Positions 18,208 to 27,775 of a stretch of DNA of 64,000 nucleotides are shown one piece after another (positions within the stretch are counted from its first letter, which is position 1; every line of letters begins with the position of its first letter). The stretch comes from Pycnococcus provasolii (Eukaryota; Chlorophyta; Pseudoscourfieldiophyceae; Pseudoscourfieldiales): the NCBI GenBank assembly GCA_049487715.1, contig CP150569.1, positions 557,205 through 621,204 on the forward strand. Reading direction: 5' to 3'. Both the position numbers and the translations under genes were made by a program. The notes beneath the pieces were generated by a model. That model was not told the DNA's origin, searched no databases, and saw only the letters and a program-made list of their open reading frames with translations.

Positions 18208-18519
18208 GGTGACTTCTGCCTGTGACTTCACTGTGCGCCATCAAAACAAAACGACAAAACGAAGGGGGGCATGGCCATGGAGAGGGAGAGGGAGAGGAAA
18301 GGAAAGGAAAGGGCGGGAACTCAGGGAAGGGCATTACGGTATGTAGTGGGTAAGTGGGGCATGAGAGGGCATGAGGGGAGCATTAGTGGGGGGCATTAGG
18401 GCATTAGGGCATTCTTATTAGGGTTTAGGGTTCCGCCGGCTTTGGGCAGGCATGTGGCTGGCTTGGAGGGCACACACAACCTGTGCGAAAATAATCCTCC
18501 TAGTTCTCTCCAACGCTTC
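18208..18519. promoter_or_regulatory. Shared promoter region NAA40/BASS with TTAGGG-like tract
   Basis: About 310 bp between divergent start codons. It holds a purine-rich GGGAGAGGGAGAGG run (18278-18295) and repeated GGGCATTAGGGCATTAGGG leading into TTATTAGGGTTTAGGG (18392-18431), 90-130 bp upstream of the BASS start. No gene. Confidence 0.55.
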
Positions 18520-19785
18520 ATGGCCGTCTCTGGTGTGTCAGCAGCCTTGTTACGTGCCAGACTCGTCCGTTGTTGTTCTCGCTCGCGTGCTCCTGTGCTC
18601 GCCTCAGTCTGCCCTCGTCAGCGCTTCGTTCGCCTTCGCGCTGCGAACAGGAAGCAAGGCGGCACGCTCTCTGCGGCCTTTCCCTGCGACGACTTCACGC
18701 CTTCGCGCAAAGGCATGCGCCATGCCGTGACCACGCGCGCGGCGTCTGATGGCACAGCAGCACCATCATCTGCGCCACCCTCGTCGTCGACGTACAAGAA
18801 AATTGTTGAGGGCATGAACACGCTCTTCCCGGTGTGGACGGCGCTCGCGGCTGTCAGCGGGCTTGTCGCGCCGACGATGTACACGAGCTGGATGACGAAC
18901 GACCTCTTCGTCAACGGACTTGCGCTCATCATGCTCACGATGGGAGTCACGTTGACGTTCGACGACATGAAAGCAACGCTCAAAAAGCCGCTCCCCGTGC
19001 TCTTCAACTTCGCGTGCTGCTACTTGCTCATGCCCGTTTTGGCGTACTCCATCGGAGTGTTCTGTGGGCTGCCTAGTGCGTACCTCGCGGGTATCGTGCT
19101 CGTTGGGTCCATCAACGGAGGTCAGGCTTCGAACCTGTGCACGTACGTCGCGCGCGGAGACGTCGCCCTGTCCGTTGCGATGACGACGGTGACAACGTTC
19201 GGATGCATCGCGATGACTCCGCTCATTGCGAAGCTCGTGCTCGGCACGATCGTCGGGGTGGACGCGCTCGGCATTGCGAAGAGCACCGTTCAGGTGGTTT
19301 TGCTCCCGATCATCGTCGGTTTGCTGCTGAACCAGTACGCGCCCAAGGCTGGCCGTGCGATTGCGGAGCACAGTCCTGCGGTAGGCCTGGTTGTATTTAT
19401 CACGCTCGTGGGTGCTAGTGTTGCCGGTTGCGCTTCTGCGATTTTGGATGCTGGTTGGTCGCTGCAGTGGCCGTTGATTTTCCTTCACGCGATTGGCGGC
19501 ATACTTGGATACTTCGGCGCGCGCGGCATGCGTCTGAGCGAGAAGGTGAGTCGCACGGTTGCGATCGAGACGGCGATGAAGAGCAGCGGCTTTGCTTTCA
19601 TCTTGGCGGCGAAGCACTTCACCGACTACAGCGTTCGCGTTCCCGCGGCTGTGAGTGTGATATGGATGAGCATCGTCGGTTCTCTGTTGGCGGTTGCTTG
19701 GCGCTACATGCCCGTTCCTCAGGAGAATGCTGCTAATAACAACACGTCAACACCTGGTACTAGTACTACGAATAATAAGGTGTAA
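18520..19785 (+). CDS. Bile acid:sodium symporter family (BASS) plastid transporter
   Basis: 421 residues from the ATG at 18520; the open frame extends upstream only by a TTG. Residues ~1-85 are an Ala/Arg/Ser-rich chloroplast transit peptide with no acidic runs. They are followed by about nine hydrophobic helices (for example LIMLTMGVTLTFDDM, LFNFACCYLLMPVLAYSIGV, YLAGIVLVGSINGGQASNLC and AVGLVVFITLVGASVAG). TLTFDD and the GGQASN discontinuous-helix motif are typical of BASS proteins. TAIETAMKSSGFA matches the conserved E-x-x-x-x-S helix. Plant BASS proteins move pyruvate, 2-keto acids or similar anions with Na+ across the plastid envelope. Which substrate applies here is not decidable from the sequence. 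Confidence 0.88.
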   Translation: MAVSGVSAALLRARLVRCCSRSRAPVLASVCPRQRFVRLRAANRKQGGTLSAAFPCDDFTPSRKGMRHAVTTRAASDGTAAPSSAPPSSSTYKKIVEGMNTLFPVWTALAAVSGLVAPTMYTSWMTNDLFVNGLALIMLTMGVTLTFDDMKATLKKPLPVLFNFACCYLLMPVLAYSIGVFCGLPSAYLAGIVLVGSINGGQASNLCTYVARGDVALSVAMTTVTTFGCIAMTPLIAKLVLGTIVGVDALGIAKSTVQVVLLPIIVGLLLNQYAPKAGRAIAEHSPAVGLVVFITLVGASVAGCASAILDAGWSLQWPLIFLHAIGGILGYFGARGMRLSEKVSRTVAIETAMKSSGFAFILAAKHFTDYSVRVPAAVSVIWMSIVGSLLAVAWRYMPVPQENAANNNTSTPGTSTTNNKV

Positions 19786-19986
19786 TACTTAACTACTGTG
19801 GAGTACTTGCTACTTAGTACTACTCTTGCCTGTGACGTGCGTGGATCCACTCGAAGACGACCAAGAGGAGCCATTCGTTTGGATTCGCCCTAACCCCCAA
19901 ACGCGACGTGCCCTCTGTGTCCCCTCTGTTTGTCCCCTCAGTGTCCCCTCACCTCATGAAGTCCTTTTTCTCATTCTTCGACGCCA

Positions 19987-20946
19987 ATGGCAGCACCTCT
20001 CGGAGAGCTGGCGTACGAGGCGCTCAGACTCGCATTCGTGCCTTGGCAGAGAGAACGACGTCTTGCCAAGGAGCGTGAGCGAACTCGAATTGCGCGACTA
20101 TCTTCTTCTGGACTGGTTGCCACGGGTTTTGCCCACTCGCTCGCGCGACGAGTCGACAGTGGCATCGCGTTCTGGGGATCGAACGGCGACGGCCAGGCAC
20201 CTCCCGGCGGCGTCGACGGCGAATTCGTCGCAGTTACCGCGGGTGCGTATCACTCGCTTGCAATTAGACGCGACGGCAGCATTGCGTGCTGGGGCGAGAA
20301 CGGGTTCGGCCAAGCGCCTCCCGACGGCGTCGTGGGAGACTTCGTCGCGATCGCAGCGGGTGGGCGTCACTCCATCGCACTTCGACGCGACGGCAGCATC
20401 GCGTGCTTGGGATCGAACGACGACGGCCGGGCGCCTCCCGATGGCGTCGCGGGCGACTTCGTCGCGATCGCCGCGGGTTACGAGCACTCCATCGCGCTGC
20501 GTCGCGACGGCAGCATCGCGTGCTGGGGACGCAACAACCGCGGCCAGGCACCTCCCGCCGGCGTCGTGGGAGACTTCTTTGCGATCGCAGCGGGTGGTGG
20601 TCACTCTTTGGCGCTGCGTCGCGACGGCAGCATCGCGTGTTGGGGACGCAACGGCTTAGGTCAGGCGCCTCCCAACGGCGTCGTGGGAGACTTCGTCGCA
20701 ATCGCTGCGGGGAGCTGCCACTCGCTCGCGATTCGACGCGACGGCAGCATCGCGTGCTGGGGAGTCAACGGCTTAGGTGAGGCGCCTCCCGCCGGCATCG
20801 TGGGAGACTTCGTCGCGATCGCAGCGGGTTGGCGTTACTCACTGGCGCTGCGTCGCGACGGCAGCATCGCGTGCTGGGGAGTCAACACCAACGGCGAGGC
20901 ACCTCCCGGCGGCGTCGCCGGTCCATTTATGTTGCAAGATTTGTAA
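19987..20946 (+). CDS. RCC1-type beta-propeller repeat protein (seven 39-residue repeats)
   Basis: 319 residues. A short N-terminal helix region is followed by about seven tandem copies of a 39-residue unit: SLAIRRDGSIACWG, N-x-x-G-Q-APP-x-GVVGDFVAIAAG. The H-S-x-A-L-R-x-D-G-x-x-x-C-W-G core is that of RCC1/BLIP-II-like propellers, so the protein probably folds as one seven-bladed propeller. RCC1-like proteins range from Ran exchange factors to protein-binding scaffolds. The uniform, bacterial-like APP-type repeats here resemble the non-Ran group, and function is unknown. Because units are 117 bp and very similar, other frames also stay open (for instance 19826-20659); those are shadows. Confidence 0.82.
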   Translation: MAAPLGELAYEALRLAFVPWQRERRLAKERERTRIARLSSSGLVATGFAHSLARRVDSGIAFWGSNGDGQAPPGGVDGEFVAVTAGAYHSLAIRRDGSIACWGENGFGQAPPDGVVGDFVAIAAGGRHSIALRRDGSIACLGSNDDGRAPPDGVAGDFVAIAAGYEHSIALRRDGSIACWGRNNRGQAPPAGVVGDFFAIAAGGGHSLALRRDGSIACWGRNGLGQAPPNGVVGDFVAIAAGSCHSLAIRRDGSIACWGVNGLGEAPPAGIVGDFVAIAAGWRYSLALRRDGSIACWGVNTNGEAPPGGVAGPFMLQDL

Positions 20947-21477
20947 AACCAACCATCAAAGCAAGTAAGTGTTACCCTGTACAGTAAAGTTAATTTCAGC
21001 TCGTGAACGAAGAAATAAGTCAAGTTCATCACACCTCTACCCGTAGAGCATCCGAGAACCTCTCCGAGAACCACGCCAGCCATGCTATGCTATGCAGTAC
21101 AGTATGCTGCTCCCCCATCCTAAGCTTAAGTTACAAGTCACAAGACTCCTCCAGGGAACCCCGAATAATCATCTATGCTGGGATCCACAATTCTTTCCCA
21201 GGGGGTTAAGGTTAGGGGATTGCTCCCTAATAAGTGTTCCTCATGTGTTCCTGTTCCTCTCTGATGAAATCTCTCTGAGGCTCTTTGAGTTTTGTTTGTT
21301 TTGTTGACTTCAAATAAGTTCCCGGAACTTCCCTTTTCTCCTTTCCAGCTGTTGGTTTCCTCGTTTGCTTTGCTTTGCTTGGCCTGTTCTGTTCTGTTCT
21401 GTCGTTTTCTACCCCATTCCCTATTCCCATTCTCAACACTTGGTTTGGCTTGGTTTGGTTTGGTGTGGTTCCTCGTC
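20947..21477. other. Intergenic region upstream of the securin-like gene
   Basis: Contains GGGGGTTAAGGTTAGGGG at about 21200 and a TTTGTTTTGTTG-rich stretch. No gene recognised. The long frame running through it joins the next gene only because no stop intervenes. Confidence 0.45.
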
Positions 21478-22227
21478 ATGGACGCGCTCTTGCCCTCCGC
21501 CGTACCCGCTCATGCTCCTTCCTCCTCTTCTTTGGCTTCTTATAATGACGAGAACTCTCTTCAAGGTGCTTTAGGCTCTTCATGGAAGACCCCCTTGAAG
21601 TCATCATCATCAGGGAATGCCATGCTCAATCATACCTCCATGCTGAAGAAGCCCCTGTTTGGTGGTGGTGTTTCTTCTACGCCGTTTGGGGGTGGTGCGG
21701 CGGCCTCTAAGAGTGGCGCGTTTGGGGGTGGGGGTGGTGGGGGAGCCTTGGGCGCGAAGACGCCAGGAAGGCGCGTGCTCGGAGATGTCACGAACGGCGC
21801 AAACACAAATACCACGCACAAAACAACAGCCAAACAGGCGACGACAAACAAAACGAAGCAAAGAACCGTGCAAAGGCAGAAAAAACAACTGCAGCAGCAG
21901 CTGCAACAGCAAACTCTGCAGCAGCAGAACAACACAATTCAACAGAAAACCATTGACGCGCGAGCGAGACAGCTCGCGGAAGATGAAAACCTTCCGTGCG
22001 AGTCGTTCGCGGGGGCGACGTTCGAAGAACAGGTGTCTGCAGAGTACGCCGAGAGGTACGACAGCATGGTGCGTAGCGTGCAGCAGGATACCGCCTGGCT
22101 CAAACACGCGCCCAAGGCGGCGACGTACGTGCCTCCCATTGACGTACTGCTCGACGAAGGGGAAGACGACATCGACGACGGCGACGACCTCCTCCCTCCC
22201 GCGGATGACGACGACTTGCTTCCGTGA
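21478..22227 (+). CDS. Securin/PATRONUS-like candidate with DEN and D-box-type motifs
   Basis: 249 residues from the ATG at 21478. The N-terminus has SLASYNDENSLQG, KTPLK, and a Gly-rich linker leading to KTPGRRVLGDVTN. R-x-x-L-G-D-x-x-N is the destruction-box form found in B-type cyclins and in securin/PATRONUS proteins. DEN-type motifs plus a lone D-box and otherwise disordered, basic-then-acidic architecture are typical of anaphase inhibitors. A Gln-rich segment follows (QKKQLQQQLQQQTLQQQNN). The tail has a compact region (FEEQVSAEYAERYDSMV, then YVPPIDVLL) and a very acidic end. No cyclin fold is present. The function is inferred from motifs only; it could be another APC/C substrate. Confidence 0.42.
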   Translation: MDALLPSAVPAHAPSSSSLASYNDENSLQGALGSSWKTPLKSSSSGNAMLNHTSMLKKPLFGGGVSSTPFGGGAAASKSGAFGGGGGGGALGAKTPGRRVLGDVTNGANTNTTHKTTAKQATTNKTKQRTVQRQKKQLQQQLQQQTLQQQNNTIQQKTIDARARQLAEDENLPCESFAGATFEEQVSAEYAERYDSMVRSVQQDTAWLKHAPKAATYVPPIDVLLDEGEDDIDDGDDLLPPADDDDLLP

Positions 22228-22490
22228 AAACGGCGAAAACGTCATTTCAACAAAAAAAACAAAACCTGAAATAAAGGAAGATTAACTACAAGAAGAAAAA
22301 ACAACCAAGCAAGGAAATTTTGTAATAGTGATACACGAATAAAAATTCTAACAAGGCGCAAACTGCGCGAATGCACTTGCAAAGGAAGGAAGTCGGTCCT
22401 TGGAGCGGCACCACCAACCCGCGTGCCCTTCGCGCCTGCACCGTACACAAAAAAGGCGCCGCAAGACCTGTGCCTGAGCCTTGCTAAGGC
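22228..22490. other. Convergent 3' spacer
   Basis: AT-rich 3' regions of two convergent genes, with A-runs at 22245-22330. Nothing else recognised. Confidence 0.4.
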
Positions 22491-22949
22491 TTAGTCGCGC
22501 TTGGCAAGCGAGCTGCCACCTCTGCTTTTGGACGCACGCGTCGCCTTGCGTGCATCGCTGTGCAAGTCCGTCTCACGCGCTGCAAGAGCTCTGAGCGCGT
22601 TCATGAGCTGCTTGTCGTTGGGATATTGGCTCGCAACCGTGCGCAGGCTATCGAGCGCGTCGTCAGGTGCTCCGAGTCTTTTGAATATGTCACGCTGCTT
22701 ACTTTCAATGGCGTGCTCGACGTCGTGCGGTCCGCCAACTCTTGCAGCTTCGAGCACGCTTTCGGTGAATGCGTGGTCATCAAACATCTCGAGCGACTGT
22801 GTCACGAACGCAAAGATGGTCTCGCGGCTCACGCGAGCCTTCTCCACGGCCGTCTCCACCAAGCCGTCCGCGTCGCCGTGCGTTTGCTGCTCTCTCACCG
22901 CGCCGCGACGACGACGACTCGACGCCTCGCTGACGAGGTTTTGTCCCAT
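22491..22949 (-). CDS. Small helical protein of unknown function with Gly2
   Basis: 152 residues from an ATG at 22949. It starts MGQNLVSEASSRRRRG, so Gly2 may be myristoylated. The centre is an all-helical, ordinary-composition domain (LVETAVEKARVSRETIFAFV, then FTESVLEAARVGGP and ESKQRDIFKRLGAPDDALDS, then YPNDKQLMNALRALAARE) and the tail is basic. I do not recognise the family. Codon composition and well-mixed residues favour a real gene. A TTAGGG-like tract (CTAGGGTTACCTTTAGGGTTT) lies about 80 bp upstream of its start. Confidence 0.55.
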   Translation of the reverse strand: MGQNLVSEASSRRRRGAVREQQTHGDADGLVETAVEKARVSRETIFAFVTQSLEMFDDHAFTESVLEAARVGGPHDVEHAIESKQRDIFKRLGAPDDALDSLRTVASQYPNDKQLMNALRALAARETDLHSDARKATRASKSRGGSSLAKRD

Positions 22950-23153
22950 GTTTGCTTGGCGTCCGTCGCCAAAATGGGCGGGGGCTCGAAGTGAAAGAAA
23001 AAACAGACGACGCGAACCTGGAAACTAGGGTTACCTTTAGGGTTTATAGAAATCGATCAACAAGTTACGGCAAGATAATAGTCTATGAACAAATGTGTCG
23101 ATGTAACAATTTTTTTCTTACGTGGTGTCATCTTGTACGGTCGGGGTCGTCAC

Positions 23154-26100
23154 TTACTTGGCGTCGTACCAAGTGAGATCTGTTTTGGCATCCACGCTCA
23201 GTGCAACGCTCAACGCCGGGTGGTCAGCCTCCACGAGACCGTCGAACGGGCTCTCCATGAGCTGGCGCGTTAGCTCGAGCACTTCCTGCGACGACGACTC
23301 GGGACCCTCCAGGATCACCTCGTCGTGCACCTGCAGAAGCAGCTTCCAGCCGAGGCGACGCAGCTCCTCGCTTCCGTGGATGCGAATCATCGCGCACATC
23401 GCGACGTCCGCCGCGGAGCCTTGGATCGGCGAGTTGATCGCAGCACGGAGCGCGCCACCTTGTAACTTGTTGTACATACGGCGCCCACCAGATCCACCGC
23501 CTGCACGACCAGCCGCATTGGGAAGGTTCCGCCGACGTCCGAGCATCGTTGCCACGTAGCCATCCTGCATTGCCATGCGCCTTTGCTCCTCCTGCCAAGC
23601 GAGTACCTCAGGCCTGTCGGCGTACCAGCGGTTCACCGTGTCCTTCGCCTCCTCGACGCTCACGCCAAAGTCCTTCGAAAGGCCGTATTCCGTCTTGCCG
23701 TAAGCAATGCTGAAGTTCAGAACCTTCGCTTTGCGTCGCTCGCTTGCATAGACATCCTTGATGAGAGGCGGGCGCTCGCCATCGGGGATGGAGTCGTCAA
23801 GCTCGCTGTAGTCGAGCAGAACCTCGTGCTTCGACACCGCCTCCTTGATGTGGTCGTACATGCCCAGCGCCGTGCGGCTGTGAAAGTCACCACCCACCTC
23901 GAATGCGTGCAGCATGCTCTGGCACTGCGCGAGATGAGCGAGCAGGCGAAGCTCAAGCTGACCGTAGTCAGCCACCACGAGCGCATTGCCGTGCTCCGCA
24001 CGAATCGCCTTTCGCACGCCGAACAGGTCCTTCTCCAGAGCCGGCAGGTTCTGCATATTCGGCCGCCTTGAACTCAGCCTACCCGTCTCCGTGTTGAGAT
24101 TCAGGCTGCAGTGAATGCGCTCGTCGTGCGTCGGCTTCTGCAGAGGCTGCAGGAAGGTGCCCACCTGTGTTTGGATGGCTGTCGCCTCGCACATTTTGTC
24201 AATGGCGTGGCATGCGCGCGCACCCTCGCGGCCACCGCCAAAGGCTGAAAACGCGTCTCCCAAGCCATTCGCCGGCGGCGACGATTCCCCGGCGTCGAGC
24301 GCGTCAAGGTACGCCTTTCCAGCACCCGGATTTCCCGCAAGCTTGCGCAGCATTGGGCCATTCACCTGAGGCAGGCCGCTCGGCGTGGTTCCATACACGG
24401 TCATCTGCTTGCCCGGCAGAAGTGCCGTGAGATCAAAGTCGAGGTACTTCTTCGGCTTCGAAGTCTTCGCGTCGGGTAGGATGATGTTCTCCGTGTTCTC
24501 CGTCTTGAACGTTCGGCTTTCTGCAACAATCTCCTTGCCTGTTTTCGGGTCCACGAGCCCCGCGTAGAAGAGCTGGCGCAGCTGGATGACGGAGCCGGGA
24601 TTGATGTACTTTGCGTTCTCGATGTATGTTGACGCCCAGTCGACGAACGTCTGAATGCAGTCCTTCTCAGCCTGCTGAGCCGTCTCCTCGCCTTTCTTTA
24701 GCGCATCTCTGTCGACCCAAACGCCGACGCTCTCCAGATCCGTCAGCAGCTCTCCAAACGGACGGAGGAAGTCGCGATAGACGTTCCAGAGCGTTCGTCG
24801 GCTGCTGTCGTCTCGACCCTCCTCCGACGGGTACAGCGCCTTGTCCACCCTCGCACATACACTCCGAAGATTGCACCTCAGCGCGCGATATAGCATCCAC
24901 GTCGCCTTGGCATCCGTGCCGGAGTATGCCACCCACAGGTCCTTCGTCTCCTCTGACGTCTGCAGCTCCTCCATCTCTGGCATCACCGAAGTCTTTCCCT
25001 CGGTGCCGTCCTTTTTCACCTTCTTTTTGCTGAAAATCTCCTTCATCGAACGTCTCTTCGCGAACGCTGCGCTGAGCAGTTCCCTCGCTTTCTCACGATC
25101 CTCGGCACCCTCGTTTCCGGTCCTTCCAACCACCTCCAAGTCATTTTCAGCGTCGTAGTGGCTGAATATGTTTCTGTCCGTGCTCAGACTCTCAAGGCTG
25201 TACGACGTTCCACCCGCTGAATCTTCGCCATCCTCACCTGTCGCCGCCGCCGCTGCACCAGCACGCCGTGACGTATCGAACAGCCGTGCCATGTGCATGG
25301 TGTCCCCGTGAAAGCCCGCAAGCTTGACCGTTTTTCCATTCTCGAGCATGACATTTTCAAGCACGTGTCGATCAAATCCGTAGTTGTGCCAAACCTTCTG
25401 CGAGACGTCGTCTTCCAAGTACTCTCGGAACACCTCCATGATATCGCTGGCTTTGTACAGATCGGGGTCCTCGAGCGTGCTTGGATACTTCCCAAACACC
25501 GTCATCGTCGGCTGTGAGACGGCATCAGATGCCTCAGACGCTGCTGTCTCTGCTGACGACGTTTCTGCAGAAACCACGTCGCCATCTTTCTTGCTCTTCG
25601 GCTTCTTTTTCTTTTCATTCGCCTTCGCCTCCTCGAGCCACGGGTTCACTGGGGGTTCCATCTCTGCCGCCGTTTGCTGCTGCTGCTGCTGCTCTTCGGT
25701 AAGAACGACGCCGGTGTCAATCCAGAGTGTGCGTCTTGCATCAGAGGGCACATCTGACAGACGCGAGTATATCTTATTGTTGGCAAAGTCGACGAGCGGC
25801 CCAGCGTACACGCTAATGCAAATCACACGCCCATGTCCACACGGCCCATCCGCCTTGACGTCGATCGACTGCACCTCCGTATCGATAGCGTGTGCGTGTT
25901 CTTCATTTTCGCGCGCATGCCTCTTCAGCAGCTCGACGGCACGCCGCGCCGCGTCGACGTCACGCACGACGTGCGTATCTTGTAGCGCAATCTTTGCATC
26001 TTCCTCGGCAGACAAGGCTTGTTTTGGCGGACTGATGGGTGTTTTCTTGGGTGGTGTTGCTGGCTGTGACGATTGTGCTCGCGCGTTTCGTCGTTGTTGT

Positions 26101-26336
26101 TGTGCGGTGGAGGAGTTGGCTGTTGTTGTGGTGGCGGCGGGAGTTTTGTTGAGCGATGTTGGCGGCTTGATGGGTGTTGTTTGTTTCGTGGGTTGCTGTC
26201 TGTTTGGTGGCGGTGTCGACGACGCCGACGACCACTGCTGCTGCTGCTCCTTTTTGGTGGAATTGTTATTTGCAGCGGCTTTTTCTGCTCGCATCAATGC
26301 GCGCGCCTTGCGCGCGTCTTGTCTGTTTTTCCCGTT

Positions 26337-26370
<34 letters not shown>

Positions 26371-26873
26371 ATGTTCGTCGCCGTTGCGGTCGCCGCAAAG
26401 CTGCTGCTACTTCTGCGTATTCCGTTAGGCTGTATTGGCGTAGCGCCTGGGTACTCTTCCCAGCATATTCTCGACGGCGGCAAGTTCCTCGCCCGAGACC
26501 CGTTTGTTTGGTAGCTGCTGCGAGGCTGATGTTGTGCTGCTGAATACGGCGAAGGCGGAGGCGAGGGCGAAGGCGGTGGTTGTGGTTGTGGTGGTGTTGA
26601 CGCCGACCGACTGGATGGTGACGTGGATGGGTGCTGAATCGAAGCTTTTGTTCTCACTTGTGTATTTCGACAGCCCACGTTCCTCAAAGCTGCTGCCGTT
26701 GAGGAGGTTTTGTGGCTTTGTCCGGTTAGAGACGTGTGAACGTGTGTGAACGCAGGCATGTTCGACCTGAGTGCGCGTGCGAGCGGTGTTGACGTTGATG
26801 TTGACGTTGATGTTGAGAGAGCAGTTGCAATTCTTGTACAAAACAGACTAATAGAATAGCACTGCGCAGACAT
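23154..26873 (-). CDS. POP: Plant-type organellar DNA polymerase (POP, family A)
   Basis: 1,239 residues from an ATG at 26873. The first ~300 residues are a Ser/Thr/Gln-rich presequence and linker with an 11-Gln run encoded by a CTG/CAG tract (26338-26369). A 3'-5' exonuclease domain follows (AIDTEVQSIDV near residue 329, then HNYGFDRHVLENVM and YSGTDAKATWML). The polymerase domain has GRLSSRRPNMQNLPA, motif A VVADYGQLELRLLAHL (Ser of the usual DYSQ replaced by Gly), motif B RKAKVLNFSIAYGKTEYGLS, AINSPIQGSAADV, and motif C LLLQVHDEVILEGP. Plant and algal POPs replicate mitochondrial and plastid DNA; the DYGQ variant and the insertions fit POPs rather than bacterial Pol I. No 5'-3' exonuclease domain is present, as usual for POP. 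Confidence 0.93.
26338..26369 (-). repeat. (CAG)n tract encoding polyglutamine in POP
   Basis: Eleven uninterrupted CTG units on the plus strand, read as Gln in the organellar polymerase linker. Confidence 0.95.
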
Positions 26874-27775
26874 GTATATATCATGTGACTGTGCACACGA
26901 TAATAGGAAGAAGTGCTAGCAGCGCCTAAGAGTACTACTACTACTTTAAAAGTACAACACTACACAACACTACAGCACAACACACGATACGATACGAACC
27001 TAAGACGAGTGATGGCGCGTGCGTGATGGCTGATGAGCGAGGGATGGGGGCGAGGGGCAGGGGAAGGTTGTGTTGGCGGCTTTCTCTTTCTTTCTTTCCC
27101 CTGGAGCTGGAGCTGAGTTTACATAATAAAATCCCGTGCTGTGCCCCAGGCCCAGGGGAGGGGTTTTGTCTACTGTCGATCGGAAAGGAAAGATCGTCCG
27201 GAGGAGTGAAGGCATTTGTCGCCTAATAAGAAACGTGTGCCCCGTTTATCGGGGGGCACTGATGAACCTGGAAGGAGGTCGGAGTTCCCAGCCCGGGCAC
27301 CGGGGGGAAGCAAGAGAGAACGGGCGGGAGCTCTTCTCGATCGCCTTCTCGGGAGGATTTGTCCTCTGTTCTCCTCCGCATGACTTCGCCTCTACCCTAA
27401 CCTTTTTAGAGGACGCCCTTCCAGATCGCACTTGGACTTCCTACGTAAGAATAGTCCACCCCTGGGGCTGCCAGGCTGCCCCAGGGCCTTCGGACCCGTC
27501 CTGTCCTCCAGGCCTCCAGGGGGGGGTCGGTTCTCGGGTTCTGATTTTTCACAGGTCTGGTTCTGGTTCTGGTCAGGGGTTCTGGTGGTTAGTTCGGGTT
27601 TAGGGGTTTAGGGGTTTAGGGGTTTAGGGTTAGGGTTATTAGGGTTATTAGGGTTCGGGTTATTAGGGTTATTAGGGTTAGGGTTAGGGTTCGCCTCTCG
27701 TCTCGCCTGCTTCCCTTTTGGGGAGGTTCCAGTTCCGTTTCACTTCATTTCCCTCCAAGGGGTTTAAGGCGGTTC
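26874..27775. promoter_or_regulatory. 0.9-kb divergent spacer with TTAGGG/TTTAGGGG interstitial tract
   Basis: Lies between the divergent POP and SNAPC4-like genes. Bases 27598-27690 form a telomere-like array: four TTTAGGGG units, then TTAGGG and TTATTAGGG variants. It ends about 85 bp upstream of the SNAPC4-like start. The remaining sequence shows no gene. Confidence 0.65.

Noticed and set aside
19826-20659. 277-codon plus-strand frame over the RCC1-like gene
   Set aside because: An overlapping frame kept open by the 117-bp repeats; its translation is Arg/Ser/Thr-rich and lacks a propeller pattern, unlike the 19987-20946 frame.
25384-26514. 376-codon plus-strand frame opposite the POP gene
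   Set aside because: Antisense shadow of the polymerase; Cys/Ser runs come from the CAG repeat read in reverse.
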